DNA of 64,000 bases from Haliotis asinina (Eukaryota; Mollusca; Gastropoda; Lepetellida; Haliotidae), in assembly GCF_037392515.1 (NCBI RefSeq), contig NC_090281.1, positions 622,501-686,500 on the forward strand. The letters run 5' to 3'. Below the pieces are notes generated by a model that made no database searches, was not told where the DNA came from, and was given only the letters and a program-made list of their open reading frames with translations. Below are positions 21,600 to 52,160 of the stretch, in pieces (the stretch's first letter is position 1; each line of letters starts with the position of its first letter). A program made the position numbers and the translations under genes.

Positions 21600-24140
21600 C
21601 AGCAATACTCACGTGCCTACGTTTGAGACACTGTCACATGCCGACATCTGACACCTGTCAGCAGTACTCACGTTTCTACATCTGAGACACTGTCAGCAGT
21701 ACTCACGTGCCTACATCTGAGACATTGTCAGCAGTACTCACGTGCCTACATCCAACACCTATCAGCAGTACTCACGTGCCTACATCTGAGACATTGTCAG
21801 CAGTACTCACGTGCCTACATCTGAGACATTGTCAGCAGTACTCATGTGCCTACATCTGAGACACTGTCAGCAGTACTCACGTGCCTACATCTGAGACACT
21901 GTCAGCAGTACTCACGTGCCTACATCTGAGACATTGTCAGCAGTACTCACGTGCCTACATCTGAGACACTGTCAGCAGTACTCACGTGCCTACATCTGAG
22001 ACACTGTCAGCAGTACTCACGTGCCTACATCTGAGACATTGTCAGCAGTACTCACGTGCCTACATCTGAGACACTGTCAGCAGTACTCACGTGCCTACAT
22101 CTGAGACACTGTCAGCAGTACTGACGTGCCTACATCTGAGACATTGTCAGCAGTACTCACGTGCCTACATCTGAGACACTGTCAGCAGTACTCACATGCC
22201 TACATCTGAGACATTGTCAGCAGTACTGACGTGCCTACATCTGAGACATTGTCAGCAGTACTCACGTGCCTACATCTGACACACTGTCAGCAGTACTCAC
22301 GTTTCTACATCTGAGACACTGTCAGCAGTACTCACGTGCCTACATCTGAGACACTGTCAGCAGTACTCACGTGCCTACATCTGAGACACTGTCAGCAGTA
22401 CTCACGTGCCTACATCTGAGACATTGTCAGCAGTACTCACGTGCCTACGTTTGAGACACTGTCAGCAGTACTCACATGCCTACATCTGAGACACTGTCAG
22501 CAGTACTCACGTGCCTACATCTGAGACATTGTCAGCAGTACTCACGAGCCTACATCTGAGACATTGTCAGCAGTACTCACGTGCCTACATCTGAGACACT
22601 GTCAGCAGTACTCACATGCCTACATCTGAGACACTGTCAGCAGTACTCACGTGCCTACATCTGACACCTATCAGCAGTACTCACGTGCCTACATCTGAGA
22701 CACTGTCAGCAGTACTCACGTGCCTACATCTGAGACATTGTCAGCAGTACTCACGTGCCTACATCTGAGACACTGTCAGCAGTACTCACGTGCCTACATC
22801 TGAGACACTGTCAGCAGTACTCACGTGCCTACATCTGAGACACTGTCAGCAGTACTCACGTGCCTACATCTGAGACATTGTCAGCAGTACTCACGTGCCT
22901 ACATCTGAGACACTGTCAGCAGTACTCATGTGCCTACATCTGAGACACTGTCAGCAGTACTCACGTGCCTACATCTGAGACACTGTCAGCAGTACTCACG
23001 TGCCTACATCTGAGACACTGTCAGCAGTACTCACATGCCTACATCTGACACCTATCAGCAGTACTCACGTGCCTACATCTGAGACACTGTCAGCAGCACT
23101 CACGTGCCTACATCTGAGACACTGTCAGCAGTACTCACATGCCTACATCTGAGACATTGTCAGCAGTACTCACGTGCCTACATCTGAGACACTGTCAGCA
23201 GTACTCACGTGCCTACATCTGAGACACTGTCAGCAGTACTCACGTGCCTACATCTGACACCTATCAGCAGTACTCACATGCCTACATCTGAGACATTGTC
23301 AGCAGTACTCACGTGCCTACATCTGAGACACTGTCAGCAGTACTCACGTGCCTACATCTGAGACACTGTCAGCAGTACTCACGTGCCTACATCTGAGACA
23401 TTGTCAGCAGTACTCACGTGCCTACATCTGAGACACTGTCAGCAGTACTCACATGCCTACATCTGAGACACTGTCAGCAGTACTCACGTGCCTACATCTG
23501 AGACATTGTCAGCAGTACTCACGTGCCTACATCTGAGACACTGTCAGCAGTACTCACATGCCTACATCTGAGACACTGTCAGCAGTACTCATGTGCCTAT
23601 GTCTGAGACACTGTCAGCAGTACTCACGTGCCTACATCTGAGACATTGTCAGCAGTACTCACGTGCCTACATCTGAGACACTGTCAGCAGTACTCACGTG
23701 CCTACATCTGAGACATTGTCAGCAGTACTCACGTGCCTACATCTGAGACACTGTCAGCAGTACTCACGTGCCTACATCTGAGACACTGTCAGCAGTACTC
23801 ACGTGCCTACATCTGAGACACTGTCAGCAGTACTCACATGCCTACATCTGACACCTATCAGCAGTACTCACGTGCCTACATCTGAGACACTGTCAGCAGT
23901 ACTCACGTGCCTACATCTGAGACACTGTCAGCAGTACTGACGTGCCTACATCTGAGACACTGTCAGCAGTACTCACGTGCCTACATCTGAGACACTGTCA
24001 GCAGTACTCACGTGCCTACATCTGAGACACTGTCAGCAGTACTCACGTGCCTACATCTGAGACACTGTCAGCAGTACTCACGTGCCTACATCTGAGACAC
24101 TGTCAGCAGTACTCACGTGCCTACATCTGAGACACTGTCG
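21600..24140. repeat. Minisatellite, 35-bp unit with an E-box, about 72 copies
   Basis: The unit is GTCAGCAGTACTCACGTGCC plus TACATCTGAGACACT. Most units carry the palindrome CACGTG. Common variants are CACATG and CATGTG at the central CpG, GACGTG, and CACT/CATT at the end. A 34-bp variant (TGACACCTATCAGCAG) recurs at about 22663, 23047, 23250 and 23848, which shows higher-order amplification. As 35 is not a multiple of three, no long frame forms. Confidence 0.95.
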
Positions 24141-24339
24141 GTATTCCTCACATTACCTCTATGTCGACTTGCGAGACACTATCAGCGGTGTATATATACA
24201 AGTTGTTGAGAAACTGTCAAGAAAACCGCATAAAGGCGGGAATATATGGATATGTACGTGTATGTTATGGTGAGAATATACACCGTCGCCTGGTAAAGAA
24301 GTAAGGATTTACTGATATACATAAGTTGACTTTTATAAG

Positions 24340-24860
24340 TTCTAAGCTTTTTACTGGATCACTGTTTGCACTACTAAGTCATCGCTGGCAGCACTGGGTT
24401 GTTTGCAATATCGCCTCCTTGGTCTAAGTACTGAATCATTCGTCATGCGACCAGATGATTTTTTGCACTGCTGAATCATTGTCCAAAACAATGGATCTTT
24501 GCCAACAGTAATGAATCACTATTCAGTACTGGATCCTTGCTTACAGTACTGAACCCTGAAGGATCATTGTTAACAGTACTTGATCATTGATTAAATTACT
24601 GGATTATAGTTTGCAGTCATGATCAGTACAGCACTGACTCAGTACTGGATCATTGCTTATACTAATAAACCATTGCTCCTAGTATTGGATACCTGTTCAC
24701 ACGCCCGAATGTCTCTATACTCTACTGGGCCATTGTTTCCACGACTGGACAATCGTTTGCACTTCTGAACCATTGTTCTTAGTATTGGTGTATTATTCTC
24801 ACTACTAGATGATTCTACTTTGTTCACACTACTGGATGATTCATTGTGCAAACTGCTGCA
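24340..24860. repeat. Degenerate repeat of ACTGGATCATTG words
   Basis: Irregular copies of TACTGGATCATTGCTTGCAG-like segments recur every 25-40 bp with much divergence. It looks like an old minisatellite. Confidence 0.65.
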
Positions 24861-25204
24861 TCAATTTCCCGCTAGTGGATCAGTGCACACAAAAAGCCCA
24901 GTTTCCTGGACTAGCTATTATGGGCAGCCCAACTGCGTTCTTCTGATCCACGTGTGACCACCCAGCCTATAGCTTATTGCTATATAACCCTACCTCGGGG
25001 CGACAATCTTTTCACCTGCATGACTGATCACGCGCCAAACGCAATGAAAACCAGGTACCGGGAACCTGGTAGATGATAGTACGTCCTCTGGATGCCGCAA
25101 TTATAAACATACATGTAAACATCCCGGAGGTAACCTGGTGCGTTGGAGGAGAGATATACTCCAATGACTAACTCCCACTTCCATGTATGCCTACGTGAAC
25201 CACC
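24861..25204. other. Unique spacer
   Basis: Normal-complexity sequence between two arrays. No gene recognised. Confidence 0.45.
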
Positions 25205-27413
25205 TCACCCATGTAATGGTGGGGTTAGTGTTGGTGGTAGTGCTGTTGGTGGTGGCAGGGTTGGTGGTGGTGGTACTGGTGGCAGGGTTGTTGGTGGTGG
25301 TGGTGACAGGGTTGTTGGCGGTGGTGGTGATGGTGGCAGGGTTGGTGGTGGTGCTGGTGATGGTGGCAGGGTTGGTGGTGCTACTGGTGGTGGTGGCAGG
25401 GCTGGTGGTTGTGCTGGTGATGGTGGCAGGGTTGGTGGTGGTACTGGTGATGTTGGCAGGGTTGGTGGTTGTGCTGGTGATGGTGGCAGGGTTGGTGGTT
25501 GTGCTGGTGATGGTGGCAGGGTTGGTGGTGATGCTGGTGATGGTGGCAGGGTTGGTGGTGGTACTGGTGCTGGTGGCAGGGTTGGTGGTTTTGCTGGTGA
25601 TGGTGGCAGGGTTGGTGGTGCTACTGGTGGTGGCAGGGTTGGTGGTGGTGCTGGTGGTGGTGCTGGTGGCAGGGTTGGTGGTGGTGCTGGTGATGGTGGC
25701 AGGGTTGGTGGTGGTACTGGTGATGGTGGCAGGGCTGGTGGTGATGCTGGTGATGGTGGCAGGGTTGGTGGTGGTGCTGGTGGTGGTTGCAGGGCTGGTG
25801 GTTGTGGTGGTGATGGTGGCAGGGTTGGTGGTGATGCTGGTGGTGGTGGCAGAGTTGGTGGTGATACTCGTGATGGTGGCAGGGCTGGTGGTGATGCTGG
25901 TGATGGTGGCAGGGTTGGTGGTAGTGCTGGTGGTGGTGGCAGGGTTGGTGGTGCTGCTGGTGATGGTGGCAGGGCTAATGGTGGTGTTGGTGATGGTGGC
26001 AGGGTTGGTGGTGGTGCTGGTGATGGTGGCAGGGTTGGTGGTGGTACTGGTGATGGTGGCAGGGCTGGTGGTGATGCTGGTGATGGTGGCAGGGCTGGTG
26101 GTTGTGCTGGCGATGGTGGCAGGGTTGGTGGTGATGCTGGTGATGGTGGCAGGTTTGGTGGTGGTGCTGGTGATGGTGGCAGGGTTGATGGTGATGCTGG
26201 TGATGGTGGCAGGTTTGGTGGTGGTGCTGGTGATGGTGGCAGGGTTGGTGGTGGTACTGGTGATGGTGGCAGGGTTGGTGGTGGTACTGGTGATGGTGGC
26301 AGGGCTGGTGGTGGTGCTGGTGATGGTGGCAGGGTTGGTGGTGGTACTGGTGATGGTGGCAGGGCTGGTGGTGATGCTGGTGATGGTGGCAGGGCTGGTG
26401 GTTGTGCTGGCGATGGTGGCAGGGCTGGTGGTAGTACTGATGGTGGTGGCAGGGCTGGTGGTGATGCTGGTGATGGTGGCAGGGCTGGTGGTTGTGCTGG
26501 CGATGGTGGCAGGGTTGGTGGTGATGCTGGTGATGGTGGCAGGTTTGGTGGTGGTGCTGGTGATGGTGGCAGGGTTGATGGTGATGCTGGTGATGGTGGC
26601 AGGTTTGGTGGTGGTGCTGGTGATGGTGGCAGGGTTGGTGGTGGTACTGGTGATGGTGGCAGGGTTGGTGGTGGTACTGGTGATGGTGGCAGGGCTGGTG
26701 GTGGTGCTGGTGATGGTGGCAGGGTTGGTGGTGGTACTGGTGATGGTGGCAGGGCTGGTGGTGATGCTGGTGATGGTGGCAGGGCTGGTGGTTGTGCTGG
26801 CGATGGTGGCAGGGCTGGTGGTAGTACTGATGGTGGTGGCAGGGCTGGTGGTGATGCTGGTGGTGGTGGCAGGGCTGGTGGTGGTGCTGGTGATGGTGGC
26901 AGGACTGGTGGTGATGCTGGTGATGGTGGCAGGGTTGGTGGTGATGCTGGTGGTGGTGGCAGGGTTGGTGGTGATGCTGGTGATGGTGGCAGGGCTGGTG
27001 GTGATGCTGGTGATGGTGGCAGGGTTGGTGGTGATGCTGGTGATGGTGGCAGGGCTGGTGGTGATGCTGGTGGTGGTGGCAGGGCTGGTGGTGATGCTGG
27101 TGATGGTGGCAGGGCTGGTGGTTGTGCTGGCGATGGTGGCAGGGCTGGTGGTAGTACTGATGGTGGTGGCAGGGCTGGTGGTTGTGGTTGTGATGGTGGC
27201 AGGGTTGGTGGTGATGCTGGTGGTGGTGGCAGGGTTGGTGGTGATGCTGGTGATGGTGGCAAGGCTGGTGGTGATACTGGTGATGGTGGCAGGGTTGGTG
27301 GTAGTACTGGTGGTGGTGGCAGGGTTGGTGGTGATGCTGGTGATGGTGGCAGGGTTGGTGGTGGTGCTGGTGATGGTGGCAGGGTTGGTGGTAGTACTGG
27401 TGATGGTGTTTAA
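25205..27413. repeat. G-rich minisatellite, 30-bp unit, about 73 copies
   Basis: The unit is GGTGGCAGGGTTGGTGGTGA plus TGCTGGTGAT. Three long frames on the + strand or two on the minus strand stay open throughout (Gly-rich, Val/Leu-rich, Thr-rich and Pro-rich products) because 30 is a multiple of three and the unit has no stop. A block of about 360 bp near 26040-26400 reappears near 26400-26760, giving a higher-order repeat. The Gly-rich frame (25143-27413) has no signal peptide and no unique coding flank, so I do not call it a gene. Confidence 0.93.
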
Positions 27414-28574
27414 TTTAAACTTTTTTGGTAATGTTTCCTCGTTGTTACCGACAGAACTCGGACAAAGGGGGCCTGGAATACTCTCACCCGGCTGTACGTA
27501 AACGATACTGTCTATTAAATGCAACCAAGAACAATGTAATGTTTGCCGCAACGGATTAGCTAACACCTTCCGTAATTTGAAGCGAACCCATTCTCTTCGG
27601 TAAATTTCAGAAATAGTCCATATTCCTAGTTTAGTTACCTGTGTAGAAAATATAGTTTATTACATAGTAAATAATGAATAAGTTCGTTTCCTTTACTTTA
27701 CCTAAATTCTGCATTAGTTTCAGCAGTCTACCAAAGTTCGAGATGCTGCATCTCACGTCAGTAGACGACATCCACGCTCATATCTCCTACTGAACTTATC
27801 CCACTACTTGACACATATCCCTAACCTCACCTTAACACCACCACTTGTATGTTCCTCCCGCCACCCTCAGCAGATCACGTGACAGAAGTTCAGGCCGCCC
27901 ACTCTGAGGTATCACGGTCACTATGTTAACTTGTGACATAAAGATACAGTCACTCAATACAATCCACCCATGAAAAGCACTTGGTATTGATGCTGTGTCC
28001 TCGCAACACATCTCATTGCCTTTGATTGACATTTCAATAAAAGATTAACCTCATCTAAAGGGCTGCTGACTGTATGAAATTTGGATTTAGCAAGAGGGAA
28101 GAATGGCCTGGGCAGCACAGCCCATAGCCCGAGGCCATGCAGCAGATTGGCCCGTAACGGAAAATCATTCTCCACAACATACAACTCCTAACGTAAGCAC
28201 AAGACTCAACGAAAATGCAATTATTTTGTACAAAGAAAGCCCACGTTACCGCCGTGGAAGAGTCTCAGCGTTGCTCTGGGCTGCGCTACTGGATACCGCG
28301 TCTCATTGTCTCCAATCAGATTTCTCCTCAACACAAACCAAAAGTCGACAGAATAACATTCTCTTTCATCGGTGAAACTGACGGGACTGCTGCCGATTGA
28401 CTCATGCGTAATATGTATGCCTCAGAGTGTATGTGGCGAGAGGTGGGTCTGTTTGATCATAGCTGTATCTGTCATACGTGAGGTGCTTATCGGTCGTCAG
28501 AGGTGGTGCTCTGTGATGAGAGGTGGTTCCGTGCCGTGATGGATGGTTTTCTGTTGTTAGTGGTGTTACTAGGA
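27414..28574. other. Unique spacer
   Basis: Mostly non-repetitive. Small frames on both strands (60-90 codons) have no recognised domain. The last 150 bp drift into GGTGG-rich sequence leading to the next array. Confidence 0.5.
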
Positions 28575-29230
28575 TCTATGTGTGGTAGTTAGCGGATGTG
28601 TGTGTGTGGTAGGTGGATGTGTGTGTGATGATAGGTGGATGTGTGTGTGATGATAGGTGGATGTGTGTGTGATGATAGGTGGATGTGTGTTTTGGTAGGT
28701 GGATGTGTGTGATGATGGGTGGATGTGCGTGTGGTGGTAAGTGGATGTGTGTGTATGTGGTGGTAGGTGAATGTGTGTGTATGTGGTGGTAAGTGGATGT
28801 GTGTGTGGTTGTAGGTGGATGTGAGTAGTGGTAGGTGAATGTGTGTGTGTGATGGTAGGTGGATGAGTGTGTGTGGTTATTGGTGGATGTGTGAGCTAGT
28901 GCTAGGTGGATGTGTGTGTGTGGTGGTAGATGGATGTGTATATGGTGGTAGGTGGATGTGTGTGTGATGGTAGGTGGATGTGTGTGATGATAGGTGGATG
29001 TGTGTGGTGGTAGGTGGATGTGTGTGTATATGGTGGTAAGTGGATGTGTGTGTATGTGATGGTAGATGGATGTGTGTGATGATAGATGGATGTGTGTGAT
29101 GGTAGGTGTACGTGTGTGTGGTTGTAGGTGCATGTGTGAGCAGTGGTAGGTGAATGTGTGTGTGGTTGTAGATGGATATGTATATGGTGGTAGGTGGATG
29201 TGTGTGGTGGGAGATGGATGTGTCGGATGT
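28575..29230. repeat. GT-rich minisatellite with variable 22- to 34-bp units
   Basis: Units are GGTGGATGTGTGTGTG followed by ATGATA, GTGGTA or ATATGGTGGTA. Unit lengths vary because the TGTG run inside each unit expands and contracts. Confidence 0.88.
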
Positions 29231-29682
29231 GAGGTGGATTTGTATTGTCATGGATTGATTATGTGTGGGAGGTCGGAGGAAAGCGGTGAGTGTGTTTTGG
29301 TTGGAGGCTCTTTGTGACTGGAAGTCGATCTCTGTGGTGGTAAATCGGCTTCTGGTGTAAAAGTGTGTTTGTATCTTGTGGGAGACGGAAGTGTTTGTTT
29401 TACCTGTTCTATGAGTCTTGGAGCAGACGTCGAACCGAACGTCCGGATTCACCCAGTCACCCAGTCACCCAGTCACCCAGTAACAGTTACAGCAGAATTT
29501 CTGCATGTAGGTGTAAACTATTGAACGAGGGATAGCATCACGTCTGTTTAAGTTCGTGCTTATACTGATAAAATGTAGATTTCAACATTTTCTCTACAAA
29601 TGGCTGTATCATTGTCGATCCAGGAATATCAGGGAACGAGGGGGGACACTGATCGAAGTGAGTTGTTTGGAGTAACAGGACG
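29231..29682. other. Unique spacer
   Basis: Includes four short direct copies of CACCCAGT near 29450-29480. Otherwise normal-complexity sequence without a recognised gene. Confidence 0.5.
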
Positions 29683-29850
29683 TATGGCAGGACAGGTACT
29701 GCAGGCACAGTTGCAGGGTGACAGAAGCTACAGGATGTATGGCAGGACAGGTACTGCAGGCACAGTTGCAGGGTGACAGAAGCTACAGGAAGTATGGCAG
29801 GACAGGTACTGCAGGCACAGTTGCAGGGTAACAGAAGCTGCAGGAAGGAG
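29683..29850. repeat. Tandem repeat, 55-bp unit, 3 copies
   Basis: TATGGCAGGACAGGTACTGC starts at 29683, 29738 and 29793, exactly 55 bp apart, with only a few substitutions. Confidence 0.92.
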
Positions 29851-30177
29851 AGCAGTGCAGAAACGTTGCAAGAGGGGTGGGAGGAGGAGCAGGGGAGGGG
29901 GGTCTGAAGGAGTAGGAGGTATGAGAGATTGGGCTTGGGTCGATGTGAGGGACAAAACGTGGATTGGCGTGGGACATGGGACATGGGTATGTGATTCGAG
30001 TACTGGAGTACAGTACCATCTAAGTGTGTTGTCTCAATGTCGGTGGATCGCCACAGCCGCCATAGGTTTCATTCCGTAAACACAATAATCTCCACACGTT
30101 TAATTGTTTCGATATCAATAAAAAAAACTTCCATATTGTTTTCTTGAACACATTAAAAAACTGTATACCATACTGAC

Positions 30178-30372
30178 GGCCATACAGACAATCAGCAAGA
30201 TGTCAGGCATATTTGACATATTGCAGCACACACTGGGGGCGGCCATACAGACAATCAGCAAGATGTCATGCATATTTGACATATTGCAGCACTCACTGGG
30301 GGCGGCCATACAGACAAACAGCAAGATGTCATGCATATTTGACATATTGCAGCACACACTGGGGGCGGCCAT
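30178..30372. repeat. Tandem repeat, 63-bp unit, 3 copies
   Basis: CATACAGACAATCAGCAAGA begins at 30181, 30244 and 30307. Copies are nearly identical. The open frames on both strands come from the period of 21 codons. Confidence 0.93.
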
Positions 30373-30812
30373 ATTGATCAGACTAGAGTCGCGACACCGC
30401 AACGTTGGCAATTTGCATGTGTTTTGATTATGACAAATTATTTATTAATCACTGCCTTATGCCATGGTCTAAAAGTTGTTTTTCATCATTTAGGAGCTGT
30501 TAACAAAGGGGTCAAGTGATGGTGATAGTTGAGGTGGGACACAGCTTTCATGTTGACAGTTACACGGGGAGACATGCATCTGTGTGCAAACTTGCGTTCA
30601 TGAGCAGTTACCGCATTTTCGTAATACGTAATGTCCGGTACTTGATCGAAGTTACTCAGACGATAGATCATGTGTTAGTGGTGAATGAGGATGTATTTCC
30701 TGGTAGAGACGATAGATCAATTGTTAGTGGTGAATGTAGGTGTGTTCACTGTGACATAATAACCTCACTTGTGCCATTACTGAGCAGTGGAGCTTACGGT
30801 GACAATGTGTCC
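30373..30812. other. Unique spacer
   Basis: Contains two related segments (ACGATAGATCA...TTAGTGGTGAATG) about 60 bp apart near 30660-30735. No gene recognised. Confidence 0.45.
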
Positions 30813-30825
30813 CATTAGGCAATGT

Positions 30826-30910
30826 GTGAGTGAGTGAGTAAAGTTTTACTCCGCTTTTAGCAATATTCCAGCAATATCACGGCGGGGGACACCAGAAAAT
30901 GGGCTTCACA
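30826..30910 (-). mobile_element. 5'-truncated SINE with 13-bp target-site duplication
   Basis: The + strand begins with GTGAGTGAGTGAG and continues TTTTAGCAATATTCCAGCAA, TATCACGGCGGGGGACACCA and GGGCTTCACA. Read on the minus strand this is the 3' half and (TCAC)n tail of a tRNA-derived SINE that I recall as abundant in abalone. The tRNA-derived head is missing. The insertion is flanked by CATTAGGCAATGT at 30813-30825 and 30911-30923, the target-site duplication expected from LINE-type integration. Confidence 0.75.
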
Positions 30911-30923
30911 CATTAGGCAATGT

Positions 30924-32019
30924 AATCAATTGTGAAGGAATTGCTGAATCAGGGATCGATCTGTTCTGATCATATGTGAACTAACTGAAGAAACAACAAA
31001 AACAATAATTTAAATAGATTCTTCTTTTCTTTGTGTATTATCTACTCAGCAAAGCCTGCAGCTTTAGATATCTTTGCTGAAGTAAGCGTGTGCGAGTGTG
31101 TGTGGCTGTGCGTATGCGTGTTTCCGTGCGTACCCCTTCTTGTGGTCGTGTGTTCTGAGCGGGCTTATGATATACTGGCAGCCAGAACCGTGCTTCTTCC
31201 ATTGATGTCTCCCAACATTCGCCATTGTTTCCCAGTTGAGTCAGTTACTTGCCCAGGCCAACATGCTGGACGCGTGCTAATGTGCTGGTGTTTCCGTGCT
31301 GTCATGTTGTTGGCAGGTCACTCGAATAATGTTAGGATTACATTGACTTCCCTCCCCCTTCCATAAACGAGAGTGAACGTATCCCTGCCTCGCTTCATGC
31401 GTTTGTCAATACACACTAGTACCGCCCTCGCCCTCAGTAGCCGCACCCCGTGCTGAGTGATTGGCTCAATGCGTGTCAATAGAGTTGTTATTGACGCACA
31501 TGGACAGGTCGTGGCGAATAACACGGTAAAACATGATAGATGTCCCACCGCTCGACGCGCATAGTCGAGATAATTTGCAAACAAATCGAAATTGCAGTGA
31601 TCGGTGCTGAAGAGTATTGATTACCACGGACTGTGACAATTTGCGCCCAGTAAGTAGCGAGAGCGCCGCCCAATAGGCCTCACATCAGCCGCTGCCTCAT
31701 TATCGCAGCAGAACAAGCGCAAGACAGGATAAACTGAAGGGCAGTGGTTGGTTGAAAGCTGATTAAATCTGATTATCAAAACTAGTGTTTCTGGCTGGAA
31801 TGAAGTCGTTTTACAACCCAGTCACAGAGCGATGACCGCCACCTAGAACCTTCAGTAAGATTTTCACGCAACGCTGGAGTTTCCAAGTGAGAGATTTCTG
31901 TATTTCTTGTGGGAAAAACCATTTCTTGTGCGTTATTTGAATAGAAGTATTGGTCGTCTGCTCATTCTCCTTACCACTGACATTGTACATCTACTGGAGT
32001 TTGTAACTGTACATCAACC
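30924..32019 (+). promoter_or_regulatory. Upstream region and probable 5' UTR of the BarH-like gene
   Basis: Unique, CpG-containing sequence with no minisatellite runs up to the BarH start codon. A CCAAT word lies at 31670-31674 beside GC-rich sequence. No TATA box is evident. The transcription start cannot be fixed from sequence, and an upstream non-coding exon is possible. The ATG at 32020 has a reasonable context (CAACCATGT). Confidence 0.35.
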
Positions 32020-51180
<19,161 letters not shown>

Positions 51181-52160
51181 CCGGAAGCAGCCAGAAGACT
51201 TGTCACATTCCCATTACGGGTAGCTGTGATACAGACTCAGGTCGATCCATGACCTTTAATGCAGGGAAAATGACCTTGATCTTCAGTTGAGGGATATTAA
51301 CCTTGACCTTAAGAGCAAGGATACTGATCTTGTCCTTAAAGTGCTGAAGAAAATATTAGCCTTCCATTGAAACACTTACAGTTTTCCTGGCGACAGAGGA
51401 TTTTACTGAAGTACAACGTTACGTGTCATGTTGTTCGCTTGGATCATTGGAAGCTGCGGCAAACTTTGCCCTGGTGTCTTCACGATGTTCCAACGTCATG
51501 TCGAACCTCTGCACAAACTGAAGATCAATCGTTTAGCTGGACGTACACGTTGTGTACAATGCGGTTTACTAGTGTGCACACACAGGTGTGCTGCCTGGTC
51601 AACACGTATTCCGGGTACTTTTTCTGTTATATACAGCGAATCTCCAAGGACCTGTGCGGTTTATAAGGTGCTGTTCCAGTAGACTAAAGACTTGGCTATA
51701 CCGACACGGCTCTGCACGTGCTTGACGGAATCACTGTGGACACACAGTAGTGGGAGACTCGATGTATATATCCGAGAGGAACGCTGTATTTATATGTACA
51801 CACTATTTATGCGTAATTGAAACGTACGTATACTATATGGACGCTATGTTCAGTATTAATCATTTCCACGGAACCACGACTATTTTCGGTTGAGATTAAC
51901 AGAGCCTTCCACTGCCTGCTTCAATGTACAGACCAAACACCTACCACACGGCACCGTTTAGATATGGTCCTTAAATGTTCGTTTACCTGAAATATGTTTA
52001 TTTATGTTGTCAGAACAAGAAAATACTACTGCAGGCAATAACGGAAGTGACGGAGCGGAGAGATCGCATGTGTGTCTCACAAAGAAAACCAAACACATGA
52101 GTTTCTTCTGTTACGACACGTGGTCACATCACGTGACACGCAATGTGGTTTGTGAATAAA
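51181..52160 (+). other. Probable 3' UTR of the BarH-like gene
   Basis: Unique sequence after the stop codon. The first AATAAA downstream that I find is at 52155-52160, which would give a 3' UTR of about 1 kb. Small frames in this stretch have no domain. Confidence 0.4.
52155..52160 (+). terminator. Candidate polyadenylation signal AATAAA
   Basis: First canonical AATAAA seen after the BarH stop codon, within TGTGAATAAAGATG. Such hexamers are common by chance in AT-rich DNA, so support is weak. Confidence 0.3.

Noticed and set aside
21600-24140. CRISPR-like regularity in the 35-bp array
   Set aside because: Units are head-to-tail without unique spacers, and the genome is animal. It is a minisatellite.
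25143-27566. Glycine-rich, Val/Leu-rich, Thr-rich and Pro-rich frames of 685-791 codons
   Set aside because: All come from one 30-bp repeat with no stop codon. Competing frames are open on both strands, and none has a signal peptide or domain.
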